This document shows positions 29,725 to 38,176 of a stretch of DNA of 58,749 nt, one piece after another. Numbering within the stretch: position 1 is the stretch's first letter; each line of letters begins with the position of its first letter. The DNA is from Haliscomenobacter sp. (GTDB taxonomy: Bacteria; Bacteroidota; Bacteroidia; Chitinophagales; Saprospiraceae): assembly GCF_016718685.1 (NCBI RefSeq), contig NZ_JADKCX010000038.1, forward strand, positions 1 to 58,749, read 5' to 3'. Below the pieces are notes generated by a model. It was not told where the DNA came from and did not search any database. It saw only the letters and a program-made list of their open reading frames with translations. The position numbers were made by a program, and so were the translations under genes.

Positions 29725-30501
29725 ATGGTAATGCGTCACAAAACTCCACGTTTGACCCTGCTGGGAGCAGGGCCTGGAGACCCGGATTTGATTACACGTA
29801 AAGGCTGGAAAGCCTTGCAAATGGCGGATGTCGTGCTGTACGATGCCTTGGTTCACCCCGATATGATTGCCGAGATTCCCGCCTGTGTACGTAAAATATA
29901 CGTAGGAAAACGCAGCGGTAGCCATTGCGCCACCCAAACGGAGATCAATCAACTGATCGTTGAAACGGCGCATCAGTATGGACATGTGGTGCGGCTAAAA
30001 GGAGGCGATCCTTTTGTATTTGGCCGGGGGATGGAAGAAATTGAGTTTGCCCGTGCGCATGGCATCCCGCAGATCGAGGTGATTCCGGGCATCAGCAGCG
30101 CCATTGCCGGACCAGCAGCAGCGGGCATTCCGGTGACTTCGCGGGGACTGAGCAACAGTTTTTGGGTGTTGACGGCTACTACAGTGGATGGTGCTTTTGC
30201 CGCTGACATGGAAAAGGCAGCACAATCGGATGCTACCGTAGTGTTGCTGATGGGGGTGCGCAAAATTCAGGCCATTGCGGAGTTGTTTGGGCAGTTTCGG
30301 GGAGCAGAGACACCCATTGCCATTATCCAGAATGCGACCCTGGACAATCAACATACCACGATTGCTCAATTGGGGAACATTGCAACTCGCTTACACGAGG
30401 TGGATGTGAATGCGCCAGGGATTGTGGTGATTGGAGAGGTGGTGAGGGTGGGGGAGTGTTGCGCTTCGGTATCTGCCCTTAACCACAACCTTTTTCATTG
30501 A
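29725..30501 (+). CDS. cobA: Uroporphyrinogen-III C-methyltransferase
   Basis: SAM-dependent methylation of uroporphyrinogen III to precorrin-2, the first step toward siroheme. Motifs: LTLLGAGPGDPDLITRKGW, VRLKGGDPFVFGRGMEEIEF and VIPGISSAIAGPAAAGIPVT. I start at ATG (MVMRHKTPRL) and not at the TTG 24 bases upstream, because that TTG overlaps the -7 box. 258 residues, single-domain form. Siroheme is the NirB cofactor, and the two genes share a divergent control region. Its 3' end overlaps the end of the convergent lipoprotein gene by 23 bases. Confidence 0.93.
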   Translation: MVMRHKTPRLTLLGAGPGDPDLITRKGWKALQMADVVLYDALVHPDMIAEIPACVRKIYVGKRSGSHCATQTEINQLIVETAHQYGHVVRLKGGDPFVFGRGMEEIEFARAHGIPQIEVIPGISSAIAGPAAAGIPVTSRGLSNSFWVLTATTVDGAFAADMEKAAQSDATVVLLMGVRKIQAIAELFGQFRGAETPIAIIQNATLDNQHTTIAQLGNIATRLHEVDVNAPGIVVIGEVVRVGECCASVSALNHNLFH

Positions 30502-31381
30502 GCAATGCCCAATTGATCTCCGGTGGTTGAGGGTAAGTTTTTCGAAGGAAACGATGGTATTCCTTTTCAAAATCGGTTTTGCTTTGATGGATGATTGGCT
30601 CTAGGTTATTAACGCCTTGTTTCCAGAGGGTCTCAAATTTAGCTAATCCATACTTCTCCAAAAAAAACTGTACCACACTTCCTGCTTGTAGATAGCCTTC
30701 TATATCGGGAAGGGTTCTGAATTGATAAAACAAAGTATCGAGTGGAGCCAATTTCTTCGTGTACAATAAATTCGCAGCAATGGCATGGATGGGATAACCC
30801 AAGCACGGATTATCGGCGGATACAGCAATACCTTCTTGTATCCAACTCGCTGGTTCAACCGCATAACCTCCGAATTGATGGATAGAGACAATATGCATCA
30901 ATTCATGGGTATGGTAAGCCCTCGTTGAATCATTGGTAGCAATCAGTAGGGTATAAGCATCGGGCAATGCCAAACCTTTTGGGGCCATCTTGATGAAAGG
31001 CCGCAATTTCTCTCGGTCGTTGAAATAAATAATCTTTACGTTGTAGGATGCCTTTTTGTTTCCCAATAAGCTGATACAGTGATTTCTGGAAACAATTGCC
31101 TCATGGACCAACTCATGGATGTGCTGATCAAAAAAAGGATCCAATTCGTAATAAAAGGTGATGTTGTCTTTTTTTATGTGTTTAAATTTTATTTGGCTAT
31201 GATGCAGAATCGTATCCACAAGGGGGCCATAATAGCTGGTCTGTTGTTGTTCGCTGAATTCTTCGGTTGAAGTGCTGTCAAGCGAAACCTTATCCGTTTT
31301 TTTGTGGTTTGTCCTTCCGCATGCAGTCAAAAGAAGCACTATCGTAACTAAAATAGCTACCAGTTTGGTGTGTATCTTCAT
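30479..31381 (-). CDS. Lipoprotein, putative gluzincin-type zinc metallopeptidase
   Basis: Lipobox LLLTAC with Cys at residue 21, so a membrane-anchored lipoprotein. The zinc motif HTHELMH (H159, E160, H163) is followed 20 residues later by the third-ligand candidate E183 in WIQEGIAVSAD, the arrangement of peptidase MA-like gluzincins. The rest has the helical architecture of that group (GSVVQFFLEKYGLAKFETLW). 300 residues, frame intact. The substrate is unknown. It lies 15 bases from the M48 gene upstream on the same strand, so two membrane-linked proteases may be co-expressed. Confidence 0.78.
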   Translation of the reverse strand: MKIHTKLVAILVTIVLLLTACGRTNHKKTDKVSLDSTSTEEFSEQQQTSYYGPLVDTILHHSQIKFKHIKKDNITFYYELDPFFDQHIHELVHEAIVSRNHCISLLGNKKASYNVKIIYFNDREKLRPFIKMAPKGLALPDAYTLLIATNDSTRAYHTHELMHIVSIHQFGGYAVEPASWIQEGIAVSADNPCLGYPIHAIAANLLYTKKLAPLDTLFYQFRTLPDIEGYLQAGSVVQFFLEKYGLAKFETLWKQGVNNLEPIIHQSKTDFEKEYHRFLRKTYPQPPEINWALLNEKGCG

Positions 31382-31396
31382 TGAAGCTTGTAGTTA

Positions 31397-32482
31397 CTAC
31401 TCCCCAGTTTCGATCTTCCTCCAAATCCCTTCCAAATCCCGATACTCTTCTAACTCCTTTTGTCCATCCGCCACTTTTTTAGCAAAAGCCATCCGATCCT
31501 GCGTCAGCGGATGCGAGCTGATGAATTTCAAAAATTCGGGGTCTTTTCCTGCTTCGCCCTGCAAGGTTTTGAACAAATCCACCAAACCATGCTGGTCAAT
31601 CTGGTTTTTTTCCAAAACCGCCAGCGCTTCCTCGTCGGCCAGGTGTTCGAGTTTGCGGGAATAACTCAGGGTGCTGAGCATCTTGGCATTGTCGATCAAG
31701 ACTGCCGTTACCCCATTGATGTCTGACAACAAAATCGATACGAACAAGTAGGTAGAAAGGCTGCGCACTTGCGCTTTGATGCTGTGGCGGTGTTTGACGT
31801 GCCCCACTTCGTGTCCCAGCAGTGCGGCCAGTTCTTCGGCGGATTTGATCCGATCAAGCAGTCCGGAAAAAACGACAATGCGCCCACCCGGTAGGGCAAA
31901 GGCATTGATTTCGCTGGACTCAACGACGGTAATGTTGATCTTGTAATCCGTGTCAAAATTGATTTGCTGCGCAAAACGATTGAGCAAACGCGAGCGCAGG
32001 GAGTCTTCCTCTTGCGTGGCGATGAAAGCGGCGTAGGCATCTTCGCCCAGCTCGATTTCAAAACTGCGGGGTACATTACCCGCTATCCAGGAGGCGCCAT
32101 TCGGCACAATGACAAACGCAAATAAAGCCAGGAGGCCAATCGTCACTGCGATCAGGATGGACATGGTTTTCCAACCCCCACTGAGTACGCGGTGGTAAGC
32201 GGGGTTGATGAAATTGTGGCCAGGGTATTTTTTGCCCAAATCCTGCAAAAAATCTGGTTCCTCAACTTCCATACTTTGGTGGGGAAAGTCGCCGTAATGG
32301 AAAGTGTTCAGGGCACTTCCCGTATCGATTTTTTTGATCTGATCGAGTTCCCAACGAACGGTTTGTTCCACGCCGTTGGCATCCCGGTAGAGGATCAGCC
32401 AATGATCGTCCCGCAGCATGAGAAAAGCATTCATGCTGCGGGACGATTGACCATCGTAATATTTTACTGCGTAATCTTGCAT
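31397..32482 (-). CDS. M48 family metallopeptidase, membrane-anchored
   Basis: A 361-residue protein. The N-terminal ~100 residues form a soluble region, followed by one transmembrane helix (about residues 105-127) and then the M48 catalytic domain: NAFALPGGRIVVFSGLLDRI, LLGHEVGHVKHRHS (H224, E225, H228) and the third ligand E279 in SRKLEHLADEEAL. M48 peptidases include HtpX/LoiP-type envelope quality-control enzymes. I start at the ATG at 32482 (MQDYAVKYYDG); the longer in-frame extension lacks conserved character. Upstream of the lipoprotein peptidase. Confidence 0.88.
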   Translation of the reverse strand: MQDYAVKYYDGQSSRSMNAFLMLRDDHWLILYRDANGVEQTVRWELDQIKKIDTGSALNTFHYGDFPHQSMEVEEPDFLQDLGKKYPGHNFINPAYHRVLSGGWKTMSILIAVTIGLLALFAFVIVPNGASWIAGNVPRSFEIELGEDAYAAFIATQEEDSLRSRLLNRFAQQINFDTDYKINITVVESSEINAFALPGGRIVVFSGLLDRIKSAEELAALLGHEVGHVKHRHSIKAQVRSLSTYLFVSILLSDINGVTAVLIDNAKMLSTLSYSRKLEHLADEEALAVLEKNQIDQHGLVDLFKTLQGEAGKDPEFLKFISSHPLTQDRMAFAKKVADGQKELEEYRDLEGIWRKIETGE

Positions 32483-32649
32483 GTGGAGTTGTGGTATTAA
32501 GTGCTGGAACTTTGTTAATCGACAGAATTCAACGCCGAGATTTTGGATTTCAGCGACTTGTTTTGAGCGCAATGCGCGATTGTAATGAAAAATAAGGAAG
32601 ATGAAATTCAAGATCAAGTTGAAAATGTCGATTAATAAGGTTCCAGCAC

Positions 32650-33608
32650 TTACATCAAACCCATGTCCAGGGCATCCATCAAATCATCACCGGTAGCATC
32701 GCGGTAATCATCTTCGGTTTGTTCGAGGGCATCGGGATTAAAAGCACCTTCCAAGGTCAGGTTGTCGAAGATGTATTTGATGTTGCGAATCATCACCCAA
32801 GGCGTAGCAAGGCCCAGGGTGAACACCATCAAAAGCCCGTTGATGATCGTCAGCTCGAAGTAATTGCCCGCCGTAAAGCTGGTGCGGACTTTAATGGTTT
32901 CTTCGTCTTGTTGGATACGGACATGGGAGAAAAGGAACTTCAGGCGGTCTTTCATCCACCAAAAACCATAGATACCCAAGGTAATGAGGGTAATGAAATA
33001 GCCCGCAAGGTTGAGCGCAAACCAATCGGTTCCGTTGCCTTTGAACGAAAATTCAGCATTGCCAAAACGGATGTTGTCAATGACGTAGCGGCGCAGTTTT
33101 ATTTCAAACCAAAAACTGTAAATGCCAAAAGTGACCAGGGTGAGTAAAAATCCCTGGATACAAATGCGGATCAACTCCGACAATTGGCCGCGGTAACCGA
33201 AATGAATGCCTCGCCAGGAGGTACGCGACATGCGGTAGCGCATGGCCCCATGAATGGCAATGGGCGTCAGTAAAGACATTCCCGCGAAAAAGATGAGAAA
33301 GCCAATAAAGGCGAAAAAGAATTATCCAGCCAAATAAAAATGAAAAGCACCAGATAAAGGGCGAGAATGATGCCCACGGCCTTGATGAAACCGACAAACA
33401 TTTCTTTCCCGGTGCCATGAAAAGTAAATCGACTGCCTTCAAATTCGGTCTCCTGGTAGAGGTATTTCAGGGTAGCAGCCCGCGCCCAAGGGTAATACAG
33501 CCCCAAGGTGAGCAGGGTAAGGAGCATGTTGACAATAAAGATTCCGAAGAGTTTGGAGCCTTCGCCCCAAAAACTCAACTGGCGGTTTTGATCATCCAGG
33601 ATTTCCAT
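32650..33608 (-). CDS. YjgN/DUF898 family membrane protein, frameshifted
   Basis: A multi-pass membrane protein of the DUF898/YjgN family, unknown function. The N-terminal half (LTLGLYYPWARAATLKYLYQ, FTFHGTGKEMFVGF) and C-terminal half (LVTFGIYSFWFEIKLRRYVI, ITLGIYGFWWMKDRLKFLFS) show the internal 'GIYxxWxxxxxxRY' repeats of the family. The two halves are in different frames; the shift is near 33318-33325 in a T-run, where IWLDN should continue as FFFAFIGFLIFFAG. The reconstructed length is about 320 residues. It stands alone between M48 and bshB1. Confidence 0.82.
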
Positions 33609-33678
33609 AATATAGGTTTAGGGTTTTATAATAAAATAAATATACAATGTTAATTTGAAAAAAAAAGTTCCAACTAAT

Positions 33679-34410
33679 TCATACTAAATCAAATAAATTC
33701 AAGACTCCGGGAGTACGCGCTACATTGAATGCTTCGGCATAAGTAAATCCGGCGTCCCGCCCATACGAACGCGCTTTTGCCCGCATAAACGCCATAAAAT
33801 CTTCACCGGAGATGGGGGTACTCAGCTCCTGGCTGTATTCATCGGCGCTGGGCAAATAGAATTGGGAGCGGAACGTCAGGATCAATTCCATCTTTTTTTC
33901 AAAATAATCACTGATGTCTACTACAAAATCAGGCTGGAGGTTGCGGTCCTGGATGTAGTGGTAGACGGCTTTGGGACGCCAACGTTCCTGGGGATTTCCA
34001 GTGGAGTCGAAGGTTTCTATTTTGGCCAAACCCGCATAAAAGCACGCATCGGCGCAGAGTTTGGCGGCTCGGCCATGGTCGGGATGGCGGTCGTCCAGGG
34101 CGTTGGCCAGCACAATTTCGGGTTGGTAAGTCCGAATGACCTGGATGATTTTGTGGATGTTTTCAGGATTGTATTGAAAAAGTCCATCCGCCATGTCCAG
34201 GTTAACGCGGACCAAAGCCCCCATGAGCGCTGCGGATTCGGCGGCTTCGCGGGCACGGATTTCGGCAGTGCCACGGGTACCCAATTCTCCACGGGTAAGG
34301 TCGAGCAAACCGACGGCTTTGCCTTGGGCGATGTGGCGGAGCACAGTGCCGCTGGAGGAGAGTTCTACATCATCGGGGTGTACGCCGATGGCGAGGATAT
34401 CGAGTTTCAT
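33679..34410 (-). CDS. bshB1: Bacillithiol biosynthesis deacetylase BshB1
   Basis: Zn-dependent deacetylase that removes acetate from GlcNAc-malate in bacillithiol synthesis. The LmbE/PIG-L motif AIGVHPDDVELSSSGT begins the protein; DLTRGELGTRGT, ANALDDRHPDHGRAAKLCAD and the C-terminal GRDAGFTYAEAFNVAR are BshB1 family traits. 243 residues, intact. The conserved cysteine or glycine after VEL is replaced by SSS, a minor change. bshA and bshC are not in the window. Followed upstream by mazG across a small hairpin. Confidence 0.92.
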   Translation of the reverse strand: MKLDILAIGVHPDDVELSSSGTVLRHIAQGKAVGLLDLTRGELGTRGTAEIRAREAAESAALMGALVRVNLDMADGLFQYNPENIHKIIQVIRTYQPEIVLANALDDRHPDHGRAAKLCADACFYAGLAKIETFDSTGNPQERWRPKAVYHYIQDRNLQPDFVVDISDYFEKKMELILTFRSQFYLPSADEYSQELSTPISGEDFMAFMRAKARSYGRDAGFTYAEAFNVARTPGVLNLFDLV

Positions 34411-34424
34411 GGTTGTTTTTTAGC

Positions 34425-34487
34425 TTCCACGACTGAAGTCGTGGGTTGAGTATGTGTGTGGCCTCCCACGACCGAAGTCATGGGTTG
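34425..34487. repeat. Pair of short hairpins CCACGACTGAAGTCGTGG
   Basis: Two tandem palindromes, TTCCACGACTGAAGTCGTGG and CTCCCACGACCGAAGTCATG, with AAGTCGTGGGTTG-type tails, between mazG and bshB1. A variant of the tandem-word class where each word is itself a palindrome. Confidence 0.7.
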
Positions 34488-34525
34488 GCGTGGTAAAATG
34501 GGGCGATCACACAGGATCAACCCTA

Positions 34526-35278
34526 CTATTTTGCTTCCTCCCAGAGGAGATCCATTTCGGCAAGGGTCATGTCGTTGAGGTCTTTGGGGGCCTTGGCTTC
34601 GATGTATTCAAAGCGCTTTTTGAATTTTTGGTTGATGCGTTCCAGGGCGGTTTCGGGGTCAATGTTGACAAAGCGGGCGTAATTGATCAGGGAGAACAGT
34701 ACGTCGCCAAATTCTTCTTCACGTTTGGCCTGGGGCATGTCTTTTTCCAGGGTTTCTTTAAACTCCTGGATTTCTTCCTCTACTTTGTCCCAAACCTGCT
34801 CGGCGTTGTCCCATTCGAAACCTACCTGTTTGGTCTTTTCCTGCATACGGTAGGCTTTGACCATGGCGGGCAAGGATTTGGGGACGCCCGCGAGGACCGA
34901 TTTTTTGCCTTCCTTGAGCTTGAGCTGTTCCCAGTTCCTTTTGACCTCTTCTTCGTCTTTGACCTTTACATCACCGTAGATATGCGGGTGGCGTTTGATG
35001 AGTTTGTCACAAACGGCGTTGAGGGCATCGGCGATGTTGAAGCTATTTTGCTCGTCGGCAATTTTGGCATAAAAAACCAGGTGCAACATCAAATCACCAA
35101 TTTCCTCCTTGATGCCTGGAACGTCTTCTTCCAGAATGGCGTCGGCCAGCTCATAAGTCTCTTCAATGGTGAGGTTGCGGAGGCTCTGGAAGGTTTGTTT
35201 TCGATCCCATGGACATTGCTCGCGCAGTTCGTCCATGATGGTGAGCAAGCGGGCAAAGGCATCGAGTTTGTGTTGCAT
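34526..35278 (-). CDS. mazG: Nucleoside triphosphate pyrophosphohydrolase MazG
   Basis: Two-domain MazG (250 residues) that hydrolyses non-canonical NTPs to NMP and pyrophosphate. Domain 1: CPWDRKQTFQSLRNLTIEET with the metal-binding EETYELADAI and EEIGDLMLHLVF; domain 2: KVEEEIQEFKETLEKDM and EEFGDVLFSLINYARF. Frame intact and length normal. It may be co-transcribed with bshB1, but the hairpin in between could separate them. Confidence 0.94.
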   Translation of the reverse strand: MQHKLDAFARLLTIMDELREQCPWDRKQTFQSLRNLTIEETYELADAILEEDVPGIKEEIGDLMLHLVFYAKIADEQNSFNIADALNAVCDKLIKRHPHIYGDVKVKDEEEVKRNWEQLKLKEGKKSVLAGVPKSLPAMVKAYRMQEKTKQVGFEWDNAEQVWDKVEEEIQEFKETLEKDMPQAKREEEFGDVLFSLINYARFVNIDPETALERINQKFKKRFEYIEAKAPKDLNDMTLAEMDLLWEEAK

Positions 35279-35367
35279 GGAGTGTTATTTATGAAATAAA
35301 CAGGTCAAGTCCGCAAAATTAAACCTAAATTGCACAACCGGAGTTTAATTGGAATAAAATTCAGTGT

Positions 35368-35571
35368 ATGGAAATCTTGAAAACTTTTCTGGCGGCCTTC
35401 ACGGTTTTTGGGCTGGCTTTTTTGCTGCTCAACATCCGCTACCTCTTTACCGGAAAGGAGTTCCGGGGCACTTGTGCGAGTAGTTTCAGTGGAAACAAAG
35501 GAGAGGGTCAGGTGTGTTCAATGTGTGGCCGCAAGCCCGATGAGGAGTGTGGCATGCCGGAGGTGAAGTAA
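35368..35571 (+). CDS. Small Cys-rich membrane protein, NqrM-like
   Basis: 67 residues: one N-terminal membrane helix (FLAAFTVFGLAFLLLNIRYL), then a Cys-rich tail (GTCASSF, VCSMCGRKPDEECGMPEV). Four cysteines in the order C, CxxC, C recall NqrM (DUF539), the membrane Fe-delivery factor for Na+-NQR maturation; similarity is by layout only and no nqr gene is in the window. Conserved 'membrane or secreted' proteins of this shape are common in Bacteroidota. It is divergent from mazG and convergent with the CoA-binding gene. Confidence 0.65.
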   Translation: MEILKTFLAAFTVFGLAFLLLNIRYLFTGKEFRGTCASSFSGNKGEGQVCSMCGRKPDEECGMPEVK

Positions 35572-35575
35572 GTGT

Positions 35576-35935
35576 TTAATAATGCCCAATCGACAACATC
35601 ACCAGTGTACAAGCAATCTCTGTCTCTATTCCTTTTTCTTTGGCCATTCTAACCAATTCAAAATTCTCCGTCCCAGGATTAAAAATGATGCGTTTCGGCT
35701 GCAAGCCTAAAATGTAGTCGTAATATTCTTTTTGTCTTTCTGGATTGAGGTACAAAGTAATGGTATCCACTGCCTCGGCCTGAGGCTGGCCTTTTTGAAT
35801 GTCTACACCAAAAATATTGGCTTCCCGCAAACCTACTGCTACCACCTCATGGCCCTTGGCCCGCAAACGGCGCACCGCATCGTAAGATACCCTTGTCGGG
35901 TTTTCAGATGCACCCAATACCAGTGTTTTTTTCAT
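35576..35935 (-). CDS. CoA-binding (Rossmann) domain protein, YccU-like
   Basis: A 119-residue single-domain protein of the CoA_binding_2 family. The nucleotide-binding loop TLVLGASENPTRVSYDAVRR, the central VDTITLYLNPERQKEYYDYI and IIFNPGTENFELVRMAKEKG are family traits. The E. coli relative is YccU; the role is not established. Frame intact. It lies five bases from the end of the convergent small membrane protein. Confidence 0.88.
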   Translation of the reverse strand: MKKTLVLGASENPTRVSYDAVRRLRAKGHEVVAVGLREANIFGVDIQKGQPQAEAVDTITLYLNPERQKEYYDYILGLQPKRIIFNPGTENFELVRMAKEKGIETEIACTLVMLSIGHY

Positions 35936-35939
35936 TTTT

Positions 35940-36058
35940 TCAGCTTTCAGCTATGAGCAATCAGCTATCAGCAACAACCAGATTAGTCAAAATGTTTGAT
36001 GCTGAATAAAGCTGATGGCTCATTGCTCATTGCTGATAGCTGACTGCTGATGGCTGAC
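35940..36058. repeat. Hairpin of AGCTATCAGCAATC words
   Basis: Left arm TTCAGCTATGAGCAATCAGC then TATCAGCAA; right arm TGATGGCTCATTGCTCATTG then CTGATAGCTGACTGCTGATG. The loop is about 45 bases. Located between pdhC (E2) and the CoA-binding gene; the right arm reaches the E2 stop codon. Confidence 0.85.
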
Positions 36059-36060
36059 CG

Positions 36061-37358
36061 CTATACCAACAGTTTGATCGGCTCTTCCATAATGTCTTTG
36101 AACGTCTGCAGGAACTGCGCGCCCGTCGCTCCGTCTACCACCCGGTGGTCGCAAGACAGCGTCACTTTCATGGTATTGCCGACCACGATTTCGCCGTTTT
36201 TGACGATGGGTTTTTCAAAAATACCCCCGACCGCCAGGATACAGGCATCTGGTGGATTGATGATGGCCGTAAATTCGTCGATGCCGAACATCCCCAGATT
36301 GGAAATGGTGAAGGTATTGCCTTGCATTTCATCGGGTTGCAGTTTGCGTTCTTTGGCTTTCCCGGCGAGGGTTTTCACCTCGGTATTGATTTGGGACATG
36401 GTCTTCATGTTGGCGTACCGGATCACCGGAACCAACAGTCCATCTTCAACGGCTACGGCTACACCAATATTGATGTCTTTGTTGTAGCGGATTTTATCGC
36501 CCAGCCAGGAAGAGTTGATCGCAGGGTGTTTGGTCAAAGAAGCGGCTACGGCTTTGATGACCAAATCGTTGAAAGAAAGTTTGGTAGGAGAAACCTCATT
36601 CAACTGTTTGCGCATGGCGATCGCCCGATCCATGTTGATTTCGATGGTCAGGTAGAAATGGGGTGCCGTAAACAAACTCTCGCCCAAACGGCGTGCGATG
36701 ACCTTGCGCATTTGGCTAACGCCTACTTCTTCAAAATTACTACCGCCAGCATTGAAGGCAAAAGGTACGCTAGCTGGCTCTCTGCTTTTGCAGCAGGAGT
36801 AGGACTTGGGCTTGGTTGAGGTGTAACTGCGGGCGTAGGCGTAACTACTGCGGTAGCACCTTTACCTTCGAGGAAGGCTTCCACGTCCTTCTTGACGATG
36901 CGACCCTGATCGCCAGAACCCACCACTTGTTCGAGGCTTACGCCCGATTCTTTGGCGATGTTTTTGGCCAGCGGAGACGCCTTGATGCGACTGTCTTCTC
37001 CCACAGCGGCGGCAGCAGGAACTTCAGCTGCTGGAGCAACGGCGGGCGTGCTTTGCCCATTGGCCGTAGGTGCGGCAGCGCTGCTGCCGTTGGCTGCGGC
37101 AAGTACCGCTTGCCAATCTTCGCCAGGTTGACCAATGACGGCAATCACCCCATCAATGGCTACGGGGCCTTCTTTTACGGCAATATGTAGGATGACGCCT
37201 TCTACAAAAGCATCCAATTCCATCGTGGCTTTGTCCGTCTCCACCTCTGCCAGGGTTTGCCCCGGTTCCACACGGTCGCCTTCTTTTTTCAACCAACCAA
37301 TGATGTTGCCCTCTTCCATCGTGTCACTCATGCGGGGCATCCGGATGACTTCAGCCAT
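36061..37358 (-). CDS. pdhC: Pyruvate dehydrogenase E2 (dihydrolipoamide acetyltransferase), one-base deletion
   Basis: Core of the pyruvate dehydrogenase complex. N-terminal lipoyl domain (MPRMSDTMEEGNIIGWLKKE, lipoyl Lys43 in ETDKATMELD), an Ala/Pro-rich linker, the E1/E3-binding domain (KASPLAKNIAKESGVSLEQV), a second Pro-rich linker and the catalytic domain ending in SCDHRVVDGATGAQFLQTF with the active-site His. The frame breaks near 36768: one missing base after SQLA; repair gives SQLAVPFAFNAGGSNFEEVG then VSQMRKVIARRLGES. The form starting with MPRMSDTM favours pyruvate over 2-oxoglutarate dehydrogenase. E1 genes are absent. Confidence 0.92.
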
Positions 37359-37464
37359 ATGTTTTGCTTTTTGTCGTTTTTACAGAATTACTAAATTCGC
37401 GACCAAATTTACAGTAATACCGATAGCACGCCAATTTGTTTGAAGAAAATTTTATGTTAGTCGT

Positions 37465-37472
37465 TATCTTTG
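37465..37472 (+). promoter_or_regulatory. -7 box TATCTTTG just before recR
   Basis: Exact TAnnTTTG match ending six bases before the recR ATG, with TTTGTTTG at 37435-37442. If it is used, the recR mRNA would be nearly leaderless. Confidence 0.5.
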
Positions 37473-37477
37473 TGCTT

Positions 37478-38089
37478 ATGAACTTCTCATCCAAACTTCT
37501 TGAAGACGCCGTAAACGCATTTGCGAGCCTGCCTGGCATTGGTAAAAAGACCGCATTGCGTTTGGTTTTGCACCTGGTCACCCGCGAAGTAGATACGGTG
37601 GATCAGTTTGGTGATGCCATCGTAAAAATGCGGCGTGAAATCAAATCCTGCAAAGTTTGCCACAATCTTTCCGACGAGGAATTGTGCATGATTTGCCGCG
37701 ATGCCCGCCGCGATCACCAGGTGGTTTGTGTGGTAGAAAACATCCGCGATGTCATGGCCATCGAAGATACTGGCCAATACAGGGGTTTGTACCACGTTCT
37801 GGGCGGAGTCATTTCTCCACTGGAAGGGGTTGGACCATCTGAACTTACCATTGATAGCCTGGTACAAAGAATTACCACAAACGAGGTCAAAGAAATCGTG
37901 ATGGCCATTAGTCCGACCATCGAAGGAGAAACTACCATTTTTTACATCTCCAAACGGTTGAAAGACCTGCAGGTGAACATCAGCACCATCGCCCGCGGGG
38001 TATCCTTCGGGGGGGAGCTGGAATACGCCGACGAACTTACCTTGGGGAGGTCGATTGTGGCCCGGATACCGTATCAGAGACAGGAATAG
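37478..38089 (+). CDS. recR: Recombination mediator protein RecR
   Basis: Acts with RecO/RecF to load RecA at gaps. Helix-hairpin-helix region AFASLPGIGKKTALRLVLHL, zinc finger CKVCHNLSDEELCMICRD (four Cys), Toprim segment VCVVENIRDVMAIEDTGQYR and the end AIARGVSFGG-like TIARGVSFGGELEYADELTL. 203 residues from the ATG at 37478 (MNFSSKLLED), chosen because upstream in-frame codons overlap the promoter box. Frame intact. Confidence 0.95.
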   Translation: MNFSSKLLEDAVNAFASLPGIGKKTALRLVLHLVTREVDTVDQFGDAIVKMRREIKSCKVCHNLSDEELCMICRDARRDHQVVCVVENIRDVMAIEDTGQYRGLYHVLGGVISPLEGVGPSELTIDSLVQRITTNEVKEIVMAISPTIEGETTIFYISKRLKDLQVNISTIARGVSFGGELEYADELTLGRSIVARIPYQRQE

Positions 38090-38090
38090 G

Positions 38091-38175
38091 GGGTTCGGGG
38101 GTTCGTAGTTCGAAGGTTCGAGGGTTAACCGAACCCCCGAACTACGAACCCCCGAACCCTCAAACCCCCGAACCC
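38091..38175. repeat. Hairpin of GTTCGGGGG words between recR and the glycosyltransferase
   Basis: Left arm GGGTTCGGGGGTTCGTAGTT then CGAAGGTTCGAGGGTT; right arm AACCGAACCCCCGAACTACG then AACCCCCGAACCC. Loop almost absent. It ends directly at the ATG of the next gene, so it would sit over its ribosome-binding region. Confidence 0.85.
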
Positions 38176-38176
38176 T

